Part shown: positions 25,621 to 34,239 of the stretch, one piece after another | How the letters are laid out: each line of letters opens with the position of its first letter | Position numbering within the stretch: position 1 is the first letter of the stretch | Assembly (NCBI GenBank): GCA_028714515.1 | Contig: JAQTMF010000005.1 | Coordinates: 1 to 39,501 of the forward strand | DNA: 39,501 nt | Source: Chthoniobacteraceae bacterium | GTDB taxonomy: Bacteria; Verrucomicrobiota; Verrucomicrobiia; Chthoniobacterales; Chthoniobacteraceae | Reading direction: 5' to 3' | The notes under the pieces: generated by a model | The model's input: only the letters and a program-made list of their open reading frames with translations | What the model was told of the DNA's origin: nothing | Databases searched by the model: none | Made by a program: the position numbers and the translations under genes

Positions 25621-26652
25621 ATGTCAGATGTCTTGCCAGCATATCCGGGGACGGCGGCACGGAGGCGGGAAGAGCGCGGGAAAAGCGCTTTCACCGTGCT
25701 GGAGATCCTCGTGGCCACAAGCATCCTGGTCATGATCCTGGTCATCGTCCTGGGTATGGTGGACCAGCTTTCGAAGATCTGGCGGAGTTCTTCCGAAAGA
25801 ATCGAAGCCTTTCAGTCCGCGCGCCTCGGCTTTGATTTGATGACCCGCAATCTGCGGCAGGCCACGCTGAATCCGTACCTGGATTACGAGATCGATCCCA
25901 CCTCTCTCAGTCCGCGCCGCTATCTGCGCAAGTCGGACTTGCGTTTCCTCCTCGGGCCGGCTGGGAAAGACGATCTGCCAGGCGTTCCCGACTCCGGCCA
26001 GGCGGTATTTTTCCAAGCCCCGGCCAGCTACACCCTGGATGCCGCGAACTGCGCCGGGCTGGATTCTTTGATCAATACCAGCGGCTACTACATTGGATTT
26101 ACGCGGAACACGGCGCTCCCGCCGCATGTCGAAACGGCCGTGAACCCCTACCGTTATCGCCTCATCCAACTGCTTGTCCCGGCGGAGAAAAAAAACATCT
26201 ACGATCCTTCGATGAAGGATAACGAAAAGTGGTTCACGGACTACGTGGATACGAACAGCCGGATCGTCGCGGATAACATCATCGCCCTCATCCTTCGTCC
26301 GCAGGCGCCGGGCTCTACTTCGCCGGATATCATTACCGGCAAGGCGTATGCAGACTACACCTATGACTCGGCCCTGAACGTCAACACCGATCCGCAGCCG
26401 GTCTATGCCAATCAACTGCCGCCCATTGTGCAAGTGACCATGGTGGCGATCGACGAATCCTCCGCCAAACACATCGACGCGGGCCCGAACCAGCCGAACG
26501 TCATCACCTCCGCGTTGGCGGGGAAATTTCAGAATGCGGCCAATTACACGGATGACCTGGACAAGCTCGAAAAAGCGCTGATGGCCGCCCGGATTCGCTA
26601 CCGCGTGTTTTCGAGCGCGATCCCGATCCGCGAATCCCTCTGGAGCAAATGA
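25621..26652 (+). CDS. Verru_Chthon cassette protein C (prepilin-like)
   Basis: 'KSAFTVLEILVATSILVMILVIVLGMVDQLSKIWR' prepilin N-terminus; start at MSDVLPAYPG; overlaps next ORF. Confidence 0.8.
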   Translation: MSDVLPAYPGTAARRREERGKSAFTVLEILVATSILVMILVIVLGMVDQLSKIWRSSSERIEAFQSARLGFDLMTRNLRQATLNPYLDYEIDPTSLSPRRYLRKSDLRFLLGPAGKDDLPGVPDSGQAVFFQAPASYTLDAANCAGLDSLINTSGYYIGFTRNTALPPHVETAVNPYRYRLIQLLVPAEKKNIYDPSMKDNEKWFTDYVDTNSRIVADNIIALILRPQAPGSTSPDIITGKAYADYTYDSALNVNTDPQPVYANQLPPIVQVTMVAIDESSAKHIDAGPNQPNVITSALAGKFQNAANYTDDLDKLEKALMAARIRYRVFSSAIPIRESLWSK

Positions 26653-27257
26653 AAACGCCTCTCCCCAGACTTGCGCGCCGTTCGGCGTTTTCGCTGATCG
26701 AACTGCTGATGGTTATCGCGATAATCGCCACCGTCACCGCGTTTGTCGCGCCCTCGTTCAACTCCATCATCGTGGGGTCCGATCTGACGTGCGCCGGGCA
26801 GATGATCGGCGACCAGATGATGTATGCCCGCCAGGAAGCGGTGACCAAAAACCAGGAAGTCCAGGTGCGCTTTTACAACCTTTCCAATGACGCCACGAAA
26901 GGCTGGCGGGGCGTTCAAGTCTGGCGCATCGAACAGACCAAAACGGGTTCCGTCGCCATGGCCGCGGGACGGATGCTGTTGATTCGCGAAAACGTCATGA
27001 TCAACGCCGATGCCGGGCTCTCTCCGCTGTTGACGGCGGATCCCCATATCTCCGGGACCGCGAATGTCCCGGGGCACGGCGCGATTGCCTACGCGGGTTT
27101 CCGGTTCCGCGCGAACGGGGCCACGGACAACTCCATCACGGAGGCCAACAGCTTTCTCACGCTTCAAAACGCAAAGGCGCAAGGGCCGGTCCCGGCGAAC
27201 TACTACACCATTCAAGTGAATCCCGTCACCGGCAAAACCACCATCTTCAGACCATGA
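26649..27257 (+). CDS. Verru_Chthon cassette protein D (prepilin-like)
   Basis: 'RSAFSLIELLMVIAIIATVTAFVAPSF'; ATGA overlap with the previous CDS. Confidence 0.82.
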   Translation: MKTPLPRLARRSAFSLIELLMVIAIIATVTAFVAPSFNSIIVGSDLTCAGQMIGDQMMYARQEAVTKNQEVQVRFYNLSNDATKGWRGVQVWRIEQTKTGSVAMAAGRMLLIRENVMINADAGLSPLLTADPHISGTANVPGHGAIAYAGFRFRANGATDNSITEANSFLTLQNAKAQGPVPANYYTIQVNPVTGKTTIFRP

Positions 27258-30200
27258 AAGCTCGTTTTTCGACCAAGATATCCGGCTTTGCGCTCGTGAT
27301 CGTGCTTTCGATCCTCGCCTTGCTCGTCGTGCTGTTTGTCGGCCTGCTCACCCGCGCCACCACCGAACGCGCGGCCGCGTCCGGCTACAATGCCTCCATC
27401 ATGGCACGGCAGCTTTCCAATACCGTGGTGGGTCTCGTCCAAGGCCAGATCAACACCGCGACGACGCAGAAGGAGGCGGGAAGCGGGACCTCGGTGCCGT
27501 GGGTTTCGCAACCGGGAATGGTCAGGACCTTCGATTCCCGTGGCAAACTTCTCAATGCCTACAAACTTTATTCGGCTCCCGCCATGATCTCGGGATCCGT
27601 AAACATCAATACGGCCACCGGAAAATCGGCGGACGAACCTCCCGCACTGTGGGCGGACAGCCCGGCTTTGTGGGTCGATCTGAATGCGCCGGTCGAAGTG
27701 GGGGGCACCAAGCATTTTCCGATTCTTGACGGAACGTGCATCGCCGAGGGATTCTCCAATCCGTCCGCGCCGGGAACCACGGGAACGAACGATTACCAGC
27801 CCGTTCCCATGCCCGTCCGCTGGCTCTACGTCTTGCGCGACGGTCAGGTGGTGGCTCCCACGATCGTCGACGATTCCACGGCGGGCAAGACCGCTACCAT
27901 CGCCGAGGAAACGCGGGATAACCCCATCGTCGGGCGGGTTGCGTTCTGGACCGATGACGACACCTGCAAAGTCAACATCAACACCGCCAGCGAGGGAACG
28001 TATTGGGATACCCCGCGCTTTTCCACCAACGCCGACCGCGATTTGGCGAACTACCAGCCCGCGCAGCATGAGTTTCAGCGTTATCCGGGGCACCCGGCCA
28101 TGACCTGCCTCTCGTCGGTTTTTCCGAATCTCACCGCGGAGAAAATCTACAAGATCGTCCCGCGGGTGGTGGGCGAGGAAGTCGCGCTTTCGGGGGATCC
28201 CGTCAACGCGGGCAGGACATCCCGAGAAGGCACGGTCATCGCGAGCGGCACCGCCACGCCGGACAGTCATCGTCTGTATACCAGCGTCGATGAGTTACTC
28301 TTCAAGCCCGACCGCACCGATAACGACGGATTGACCAAGGAACAGCTCGACCAGGCGAAATTTTTCCTCACCGCGAGAAGCCGCGCCCCCGAGACGAATC
28401 TTTTCAATCTTCCCCGCATCGCGGCCTGGCCGCTCAAGCAAGACCCGTTCACTTTTGGGAACCGCTTCCGGACCACCCCCTTTGACCGGCTTATCGCGCT
28501 GTGCTCGTCCATCGGTCCGGCGGCCACCCATCTTCCGTACTATTTCCAACGCGCGACCGCCGGGAGCCCGACGAACGACATCAATATCCCGCGCAACCTG
28601 GATCTCTATAAATATCTTCAATACCTAACCCAACAACCCGTGCCCGGGTTTGGCGGCGATTTCCTGACCAAATACGGCGACGACCGCGATCAGATCCTGA
28701 CGGAGATCTTCGACTACATTCGGTCGGCCAACTTGCAGGATGCCGGGGTGGGCCAGTTTAGCTATACAACCTATCGCACCACCAGCGGGAGCGGCTACGC
28801 GCAAATGCCGCTGGGCTACGGCTGGGTGGCGCCCTCGCACTTCATCGCACCGGGCGGGAAAATAACCCAGGGCTTTGGCCGCAGCTTCACGCTTTCCGAA
28901 CTCGCTCTCGGCTTCATCGACAACGCGACGGCGGATATCGACGACCCCGCCAACCCGAACTATGACGAGTCGCATGGCAGCAACGATCCCAGCAAGAACA
29001 TGGTGTTTGCTCCCACCGACTCCAAGCTGGAGCCAGGCGAAAAGATCATCCAGGCCATCATCGTCCCGGAATTCTTCTGCCCAATGCAGGGCGACATCGC
29101 GCTCTGCCCCGACCTGACGGTGGAAATCAAAGGATTGAGTTCCTTCAAGATCACCAGGGCGGGAGTGCAGCAGAACCTTTTCCCCATGGACAGCGGAACG
29201 ACCGGCATTTATCAGAAACCGGAATTTTTCCATTCGCGTGTCTCGGGGGGAAACCCGGGATGGCGTTACTTCGGCGTGGGGAAAGGCTCCGTCGCGCGGG
29301 GGAACCTGCCCGCGGACGCCATTGGCAACTCCTTGGCCGATGGCAGGACTGTCGCCGATCAATATCCGTTTATCGGCACCCCCATCAAGATCAAGGCGCC
29401 TCCCATCAGCTTTCCAAAGAATCCCAACGAGACCATGACGTTCAGCGGCGGAGAACTGACCGTCAACATCTACGCTAATCACGCCGTCGCCGCGGATCCC
29501 GCCAATCTCATTCAGACCATCCATATCAAATGGCCTACCGCGGAGTTCCCGATTCCGCGCCTCGTCTCCTGTTCCTATGCGACGGGAGCCCCGGATATTA
29601 CGAAGGAGAGCTGGTGGACCTTCCGGGCGGGCGGGTGTATCCCCAGCGCGGGCAAGGGCGGGACGCACGGCCGCTTCTGGGGGCTCGCGGAAAGCCCCGG
29701 CCAGGCCAGTCTCCCGGAGGCCGACGGTCACAACGATTCCATGGACGCGATGCTCGGGGCGTTCTTCCGCGACGGCTTCGATGTCGTCCGCACCATGCTT
29801 CCCCGGCATGGAGACTACCGCATAGTCGCGGGGCTGAACGACGTGCCCGACACGGTCTTTGTGCCTCATCCCTTTTACAAAGACACGACGAAGTACATGG
29901 CCTCGAACCTGTGTCATCCTCCCCTGACGACCAAGGACCAGGGTTACGACACGGGGGGCAAATACTTCGGCGCTTTGACGTATCATAAAGACTTCAAGCC
30001 CGACATCCCCTCCAATGCCACCGGGGGCGACACACCGGAGGGCACTGGAGATTACGATAATTGCCTAAGCACGGGAGCGGACGGGCCCTACATCAACAAA
30101 CAGGATGAAGGCGACAGCTACCGGAACGCGGACGGCTCCATCCCCTACTTCCCGGCCACGCCAAACACCTATCCCGGCGGGAAGACATTCTTCTCCCCCA

Positions 30201-31063
30201 ATCGCCAGATGCCCTCGCCCGGCATGTTCGGTTCCCTGCCGTCGGGCATCAAAGCCGGGACCCCCTGGCGGACCCTGCTATTCCGCCCGCAAACGACCCA
30301 CCCCAGCTATGTCGATCCGAACAACTACTCTGCCAGCGGCAACAAGCCGAGCGATCATCTGCTGATGGATCTGTTCTGGATGCCGGTCGTCGAGCCGTAC
30401 GCCATCAGCGACCGCTTTTCCACCGCGGGCAAGATCAATATGAACTACCAGATTTTGCCGTTCACCTACCTGACCCGTTCCACCGGCATCCATGCGTTGC
30501 TGAAATCTGAAAAGCTAACCGTCGTCCCGAACGGCGCGATCAACTACATGAAACCCGGCATGGACGGCCTGTATCCCAACAGCGTGCGCGTGGATATCGA
30601 CCGCAACGAAACATTGCGGCAATTCGACGACCGGTTCCGCGCCGGGAAGATCTTTAAGTCCGCCTCCGAGATCTGTGATCTCCAGATCGTGCCGCAGGGA
30701 CAAACGGCCTGGACAATGGCCGGCACATTCTGGGCTTCCAACCTCCTGACCGGCGACAACATGCGGGAGCGCATCTACACCACGCTCTATCCCCGGCTCA
30801 CCACGCGCTCCAATACATTTACCGTTCACTTTTGCACCCAAGCGCTCAAGAAAAACACGCGCAGCACGCTGGGCGTCTGGACGGAGGGCAAGGATGTGGT
30901 GCTGGGCGAGTTCCGGGGCTCGACGACCATCGAGCGATTTATCGACGTCGCCAACACATCCATCCCGGACTACGCGAAGGATCCGAACAGCATTCCCAAG
31001 CAAAAGACCCTGGATAGCTTCTATAAATGGCGCGTTGTGGAAAACAAGCAATTCGCGCCGTGA
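27254..31063 (+). CDS. Verru_Chthon cassette protein A
   Basis: 1269 aa, N-terminal 'GFALVIVLSILALLVVLFVGLLTRATTERAAASGYN', C-terminal 'WMPVVEPYAISDRFSTAGKINMNYQ'; follows the three prepilin-like genes. Confidence 0.85.
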   Translation: MKARFSTKISGFALVIVLSILALLVVLFVGLLTRATTERAAASGYNASIMARQLSNTVVGLVQGQINTATTQKEAGSGTSVPWVSQPGMVRTFDSRGKLLNAYKLYSAPAMISGSVNINTATGKSADEPPALWADSPALWVDLNAPVEVGGTKHFPILDGTCIAEGFSNPSAPGTTGTNDYQPVPMPVRWLYVLRDGQVVAPTIVDDSTAGKTATIAEETRDNPIVGRVAFWTDDDTCKVNINTASEGTYWDTPRFSTNADRDLANYQPAQHEFQRYPGHPAMTCLSSVFPNLTAEKIYKIVPRVVGEEVALSGDPVNAGRTSREGTVIASGTATPDSHRLYTSVDELLFKPDRTDNDGLTKEQLDQAKFFLTARSRAPETNLFNLPRIAAWPLKQDPFTFGNRFRTTPFDRLIALCSSIGPAATHLPYYFQRATAGSPTNDINIPRNLDLYKYLQYLTQQPVPGFGGDFLTKYGDDRDQILTEIFDYIRSANLQDAGVGQFSYTTYRTTSGSGYAQMPLGYGWVAPSHFIAPGGKITQGFGRSFTLSELALGFIDNATADIDDPANPNYDESHGSNDPSKNMVFAPTDSKLEPGEKIIQAIIVPEFFCPMQGDIALCPDLTVEIKGLSSFKITRAGVQQNLFPMDSGTTGIYQKPEFFHSRVSGGNPGWRYFGVGKGSVARGNLPADAIGNSLADGRTVADQYPFIGTPIKIKAPPISFPKNPNETMTFSGGELTVNIYANHAVAADPANLIQTIHIKWPTAEFPIPRLVSCSYATGAPDITKESWWTFRAGGCIPSAGKGGTHGRFWGLAESPGQASLPEADGHNDSMDAMLGAFFRDGFDVVRTMLPRHGDYRIVAGLNDVPDTVFVPHPFYKDTTKYMASNLCHPPLTTKDQGYDTGGKYFGALTYHKDFKPDIPSNATGGDTPEGTGDYDNCLSTGADGPYINKQDEGDSYRNADGSIPYFPATPNTYPGGKTFFSPNRQMPSPGMFGSLPSGIKAGTPWRTLLFRPQTTHPSYVDPNNYSASGNKPSDHLLMDLFWMPVVEPYAISDRFSTAGKINMNYQILPFTYLTRSTGIHALLKSEKLTVVPNGAINYMKPGMDGLYPNSVRVDIDRNETLRQFDDRFRAGKIFKSASEICDLQIVPQGQTAWTMAGTFWASNLLTGDNMRERIYTTLYPRLTTRSNTFTVHFCTQALKKNTRSTLGVWTEGKDVVLGEFRGSTTIERFIDVANTSIPDYAKDPNSIPKQKTLDSFYKWRVVENKQFAP

Positions 31064-31104
31064 CGAACATCGGATCATCCTGGATAGTTACAGCCTGGCC
31101 GGGG

Positions 31105-31116
31105 TTATTTGTATAA
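31105..31116. promoter_or_regulatory. TTATTTGTATAA operator-like site upstream of orphan enzyme gene
   Basis: GGTTATTTGTATAAGTT, about 76 bp upstream of the start at 31192. Confidence 0.65.
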
Positions 31117-31191
31117 GTTTATGAGCGCATGACGCCCCCGGAGGGGCCATGCCATGGTCCTTCCTAGACGCTGTTTTTTTCGCGAGTTCCT

Positions 31192-32940
31192 ATGATGCAT
31201 CTCAATTTACTCCATCGGCCATCGCCGGGGCCCAACTATCCACTCTATCGCCGGCAACAAGAGCTGGCCCATGGCGTGGGGCTCAAGGTGACGATTTTTC
31301 TTCATTACCAGGATCTGTTCGACCCGGCGGCGGTCCGGGACGCCCTCCGCGACCGGGAGGAATTCGGCGACGAAATCGCGCTGGCGTTTCATAGCCCGCG
31401 CGGGCCGGGGTTGTCGGTTCCCAATGGGATGATCTGGTTGCTTTCCGACGCGAAAAAAAGAGAGGTGATGCAGATCATCCTCTCGAAATTCCGCGAAGTT
31501 TTTGGGCGGGGCCCGGCGTCGGTCGGCAGCTACCATCTGGACGCCTCGTGCCTGCGGATTCTCAAAGAACTGGCCCCCGAAGTGGAAGCCGTTGTGGGCG
31601 GTTGCTTTGAAGAAGGCGTGCGCGTATTCCACGGCTGCAACCACTCCTGGTACCTCTTCAACGAAGGCATGCCGTGGAACCCGTGGTATCCCAGCAAGAC
31701 CCACGCTCTGCGCCCTGCCGCCAGCGAGGAGGATGCGGGCGGCGTGGTGGCCGTGCCGCATCTTCTCCGGGACATGAGCCTGGCCTACGAAGGCCGGAAC
31801 GACTTCTGGGCAAGCCATCCGCCAAACGTCATCCGGGGCATGGGCAATGACGCGAGCTTCTGCCCGTACGACCTCAACCTCATCGACCAGTTTCGCATGC
31901 AGGAAGAGTGGAACGGCGGTTATTCCTATTACAATTCCTTCGTCAGCGTTCCGTGGCTGACGTGGAACCACAACAGCGAATATCCGCCCGAGGTGGCGTG
32001 GGAACTTTACACGAAGTTCCTGGATTACTTGCGATCCTTGAAGGCCCAGGGGCAAGTCGAAGACATGACGCTCTCGGAGTATGCCCGCTGGCACAAGAAG
32101 AACCGCCCCATCGGCACCTCCGAAGTCTACCTAGCCAAGGAGATGCTGTATGGCTCTGGCAAGCACTATTTCTGGTATATCGACGCCGGCCGCCGCGTGC
32201 TCATCGACCCGACGCAGGGCGGCTCCATTGGCGATCTGCGCCCGTACGCGGGCCGGCTCGCTCTTTCCACGGGACCCGACACTCCCAACCGGGAAAACGG
32301 CAGCTACCCCTTCCTGATCCAGTCGCAGCACCGGACGGGCAACTCCCACCATTCCTCGGACGGCGCGCGCACGACGCTCCTTCTCTCCCATGGCGGCGAA
32401 GTGATTGATCTGGCCAAGATCCGCACCAAGGTCGCGGGAATCGAGCGGCAGAGCGGCAAAACCATCATGACGCTCACGCCCGCGGAGTTTGCGTTTTCCG
32501 ACGGCCTCAAGGGCAGCGTTGTCACCCGGTATCACTTCATCCAGGATGGAGCGATCGGGATCGAGCGGACGCTCGCGGGCCTGTCCGATCCCACGGCGGA
32601 ACTCACGTTGACGGAGTATTTCAAAGCCGCTTACGGCAGAACCGAATATCCCGAAGACCTTCACGGTATCCGCCTGGGAATCGACGGCGCCGACGCCCGC
32701 GAAGTGGATTACGACTACTCCGGCGATCGGCATGAATCCAGCGGCGCAACCTGCGTTACCGCCGCGGTCCCGCAGATCAAGACGCGCGTCGAACTTGTGG
32801 CGGAGAACGGCAGGGCAACGTCCGGCGCCTGCCAGGTCGGCCATCTCTTCAGTCCCTATTTCACCCTCTCCCTCAACTATTCCGTAAAGAACGAAGAAAG
32901 GATTGTCACATGGATGACTCTGTCCAATTTAAGCAGCTAA
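31192..32940 (+). CDS. Uncharacterised enzyme-like protein, polysaccharide deacetylase/(beta/alpha) barrel-like N-terminus plus beta-sandwich C-terminus
   Basis: 'VTIFLHYQDLFD', 'IALAFHSPRGP', 'VGSYHLDASCLRILKELAPEVEAVVGGCFEEG' typical of the glycoside hydrolase/deacetylase superfamily; C-terminal beta-rich region. Confidence 0.55.
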   Translation: MMHLNLLHRPSPGPNYPLYRRQQELAHGVGLKVTIFLHYQDLFDPAAVRDALRDREEFGDEIALAFHSPRGPGLSVPNGMIWLLSDAKKREVMQIILSKFREVFGRGPASVGSYHLDASCLRILKELAPEVEAVVGGCFEEGVRVFHGCNHSWYLFNEGMPWNPWYPSKTHALRPAASEEDAGGVVAVPHLLRDMSLAYEGRNDFWASHPPNVIRGMGNDASFCPYDLNLIDQFRMQEEWNGGYSYYNSFVSVPWLTWNHNSEYPPEVAWELYTKFLDYLRSLKAQGQVEDMTLSEYARWHKKNRPIGTSEVYLAKEMLYGSGKHYFWYIDAGRRVLIDPTQGGSIGDLRPYAGRLALSTGPDTPNRENGSYPFLIQSQHRTGNSHHSSDGARTTLLLSHGGEVIDLAKIRTKVAGIERQSGKTIMTLTPAEFAFSDGLKGSVVTRYHFIQDGAIGIERTLAGLSDPTAELTLTEYFKAAYGRTEYPEDLHGIRLGIDGADAREVDYDYSGDRHESSGATCVTAAVPQIKTRVELVAENGRATSGACQVGHLFSPYFTLSLNYSVKNEERIVTWMTLSNLSS

Positions 32941-33131
32941 TGCGGTGTCCCGTGTGCTTTTCCCGCGATATCGACGTCCTCATGATCTACGCCGGGAACA
33001 GTGCCCACTACTGCCCAAAATGCAGTTTCCAGGGGCAGGAATCCGAGATCCGGGGAATGTACCGTGACATCCAGAAAAAGTTCCACTGGATGACCAAACG
33101 GCTGACGCTTGAAGAGCAGCGGCGGATGTAA
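32910..33131 (+). CDS. Small zinc-ribbon protein
   Basis: CPVC-x(16)-YCPKC; overlaps the upstream CDS by 31 nt. Confidence 0.55.
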   Translation: MDDSVQFKQLMRCPVCFSRDIDVLMIYAGNSAHYCPKCSFQGQESEIRGMYRDIQKKFHWMTKRLTLEEQRRM

Positions 33132-33161
33132 TGTCCGCCATGTAATGGTGTGGCTGGTGAT

Positions 33162-33197
33162 GGAGCATCTGCGGAAGGAGATATCCGCAGATGCTCC
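33162..33197. terminator. Perfect 14-bp stem-loop between convergent genes
   Basis: GGAGCATCTGCGGA-AGGAGATA-TCCGCAGATGCTCC. Confidence 0.65.
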
Positions 33198-33208
33198 CGC
33201 CATGGGGA

Positions 33209-34195
33209 CTAGACCTGTGAATTTTCTTTCGTAAACGCGATCACCTCATCGGCGTCGCAGAAGGCGAGAGTCGTGAAAGTATCCGCCGCGCCGCAGTAGA
33301 GCGCGATCCGTCCGGTTGCCGAATCGACCAGTGCCGTGGCGGGGAAGACGACGTTTGGAACCAGCCCGGTCGTCTCGTAAGGAGCTTCCGGCATGAGGAT
33401 GGCCTGGTTGGTGCGGTAAAGGACCTTCCACGGTTCGTCGAGATCAAGCAACGCCGCCCCGGTGCTGTAGACAAAGCCGTTACAGCTTTCGAGGACGCCG
33501 TGATAGAACAGCAGCCAGCCTTCGCTCGTTTCGATGGGCGACGGGCCCGCGCCGATTTTCTTGTCCTGCCACCAGGAGAGCCCTTTGGACATCACGTGCC
33601 GGTGTTTGCCCCAGAAGGTGAGATCCGGGCTTTCGCTGTAAAAAATGTCGCCGAAAGGAGTGTGCCCCGTGTCGCTGGGGCGGCTCAGCATCGCATAGTT
33701 GCCATTGATCTTTCGCGGGAACAAAACGCCATTGCGGTTGTAGGGAAGGAAGGCGTTTTCCAGTTGTTCAAACGTCTTGAAATCGCGCGTTCTCGCCATC
33801 CCGATGGTGGGGCCGTGGTAGCCGTTGCACCAGGTGATGTAGTAGGTGTCTCCAATGCGAGTGAGGCGCGGATCATAGCCATATTCCTGGCGCTTGATCT
33901 CGGGATCGTCGCACTGAAACTCGATTTCCTTCGAATCGAACTGCCACTGGAGCCCGTCGCCGCTGCGGCCGAAGTGCAGATGGGGCATGCGGTTTTTGTA
34001 TTCCGTGCGAAAGACGCCGACAAACTTGCCTTCGAACGGAACCACCGCGCTATTGTATATGCCCGTCGCTTGCGGAAGCGGACGGCGGTCGATGACCGGG
34101 TTTTTATCATAGCGCCAGACAACATCGGGGCAACCGGCGGGTTTCGGCTGCCAGGGGATGTTTGGAATGGGATCGGAATGAATGGTGATAGGCAT
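33209..34195 (-). CDS. GH130 beta-mannoside phosphorylase-like
   Basis: 'IYNSAVVPFEGKFVGVFRTE', 'YDPRLTRIGDTYYITWCNGYHGPTIGMARTRDF', 'KIGAGPSPIETSEGWLLFYHGV'. Confidence 0.88.
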   Translation of the reverse strand: MPITIHSDPIPNIPWQPKPAGCPDVVWRYDKNPVIDRRPLPQATGIYNSAVVPFEGKFVGVFRTEYKNRMPHLHFGRSGDGLQWQFDSKEIEFQCDDPEIKRQEYGYDPRLTRIGDTYYITWCNGYHGPTIGMARTRDFKTFEQLENAFLPYNRNGVLFPRKINGNYAMLSRPSDTGHTPFGDIFYSESPDLTFWGKHRHVMSKGLSWWQDKKIGAGPSPIETSEGWLLFYHGVLESCNGFVYSTGAALLDLDEPWKVLYRTNQAILMPEAPYETTGLVPNVVFPATALVDSATGRIALYCGAADTFTTLAFCDADEVIAFTKENSQV

Positions 34196-34239
34196 AGGGT
34201 GATGGATTGGCTGGGGGGAATTGAAACGTCTGCGCGCCG

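Noticed and set aside
28625-29986. 453-aa minus-strand ORF inside cassette protein A
   Set aside because: Shadow ORF; the plus-strand protein is a long conserved-type product.
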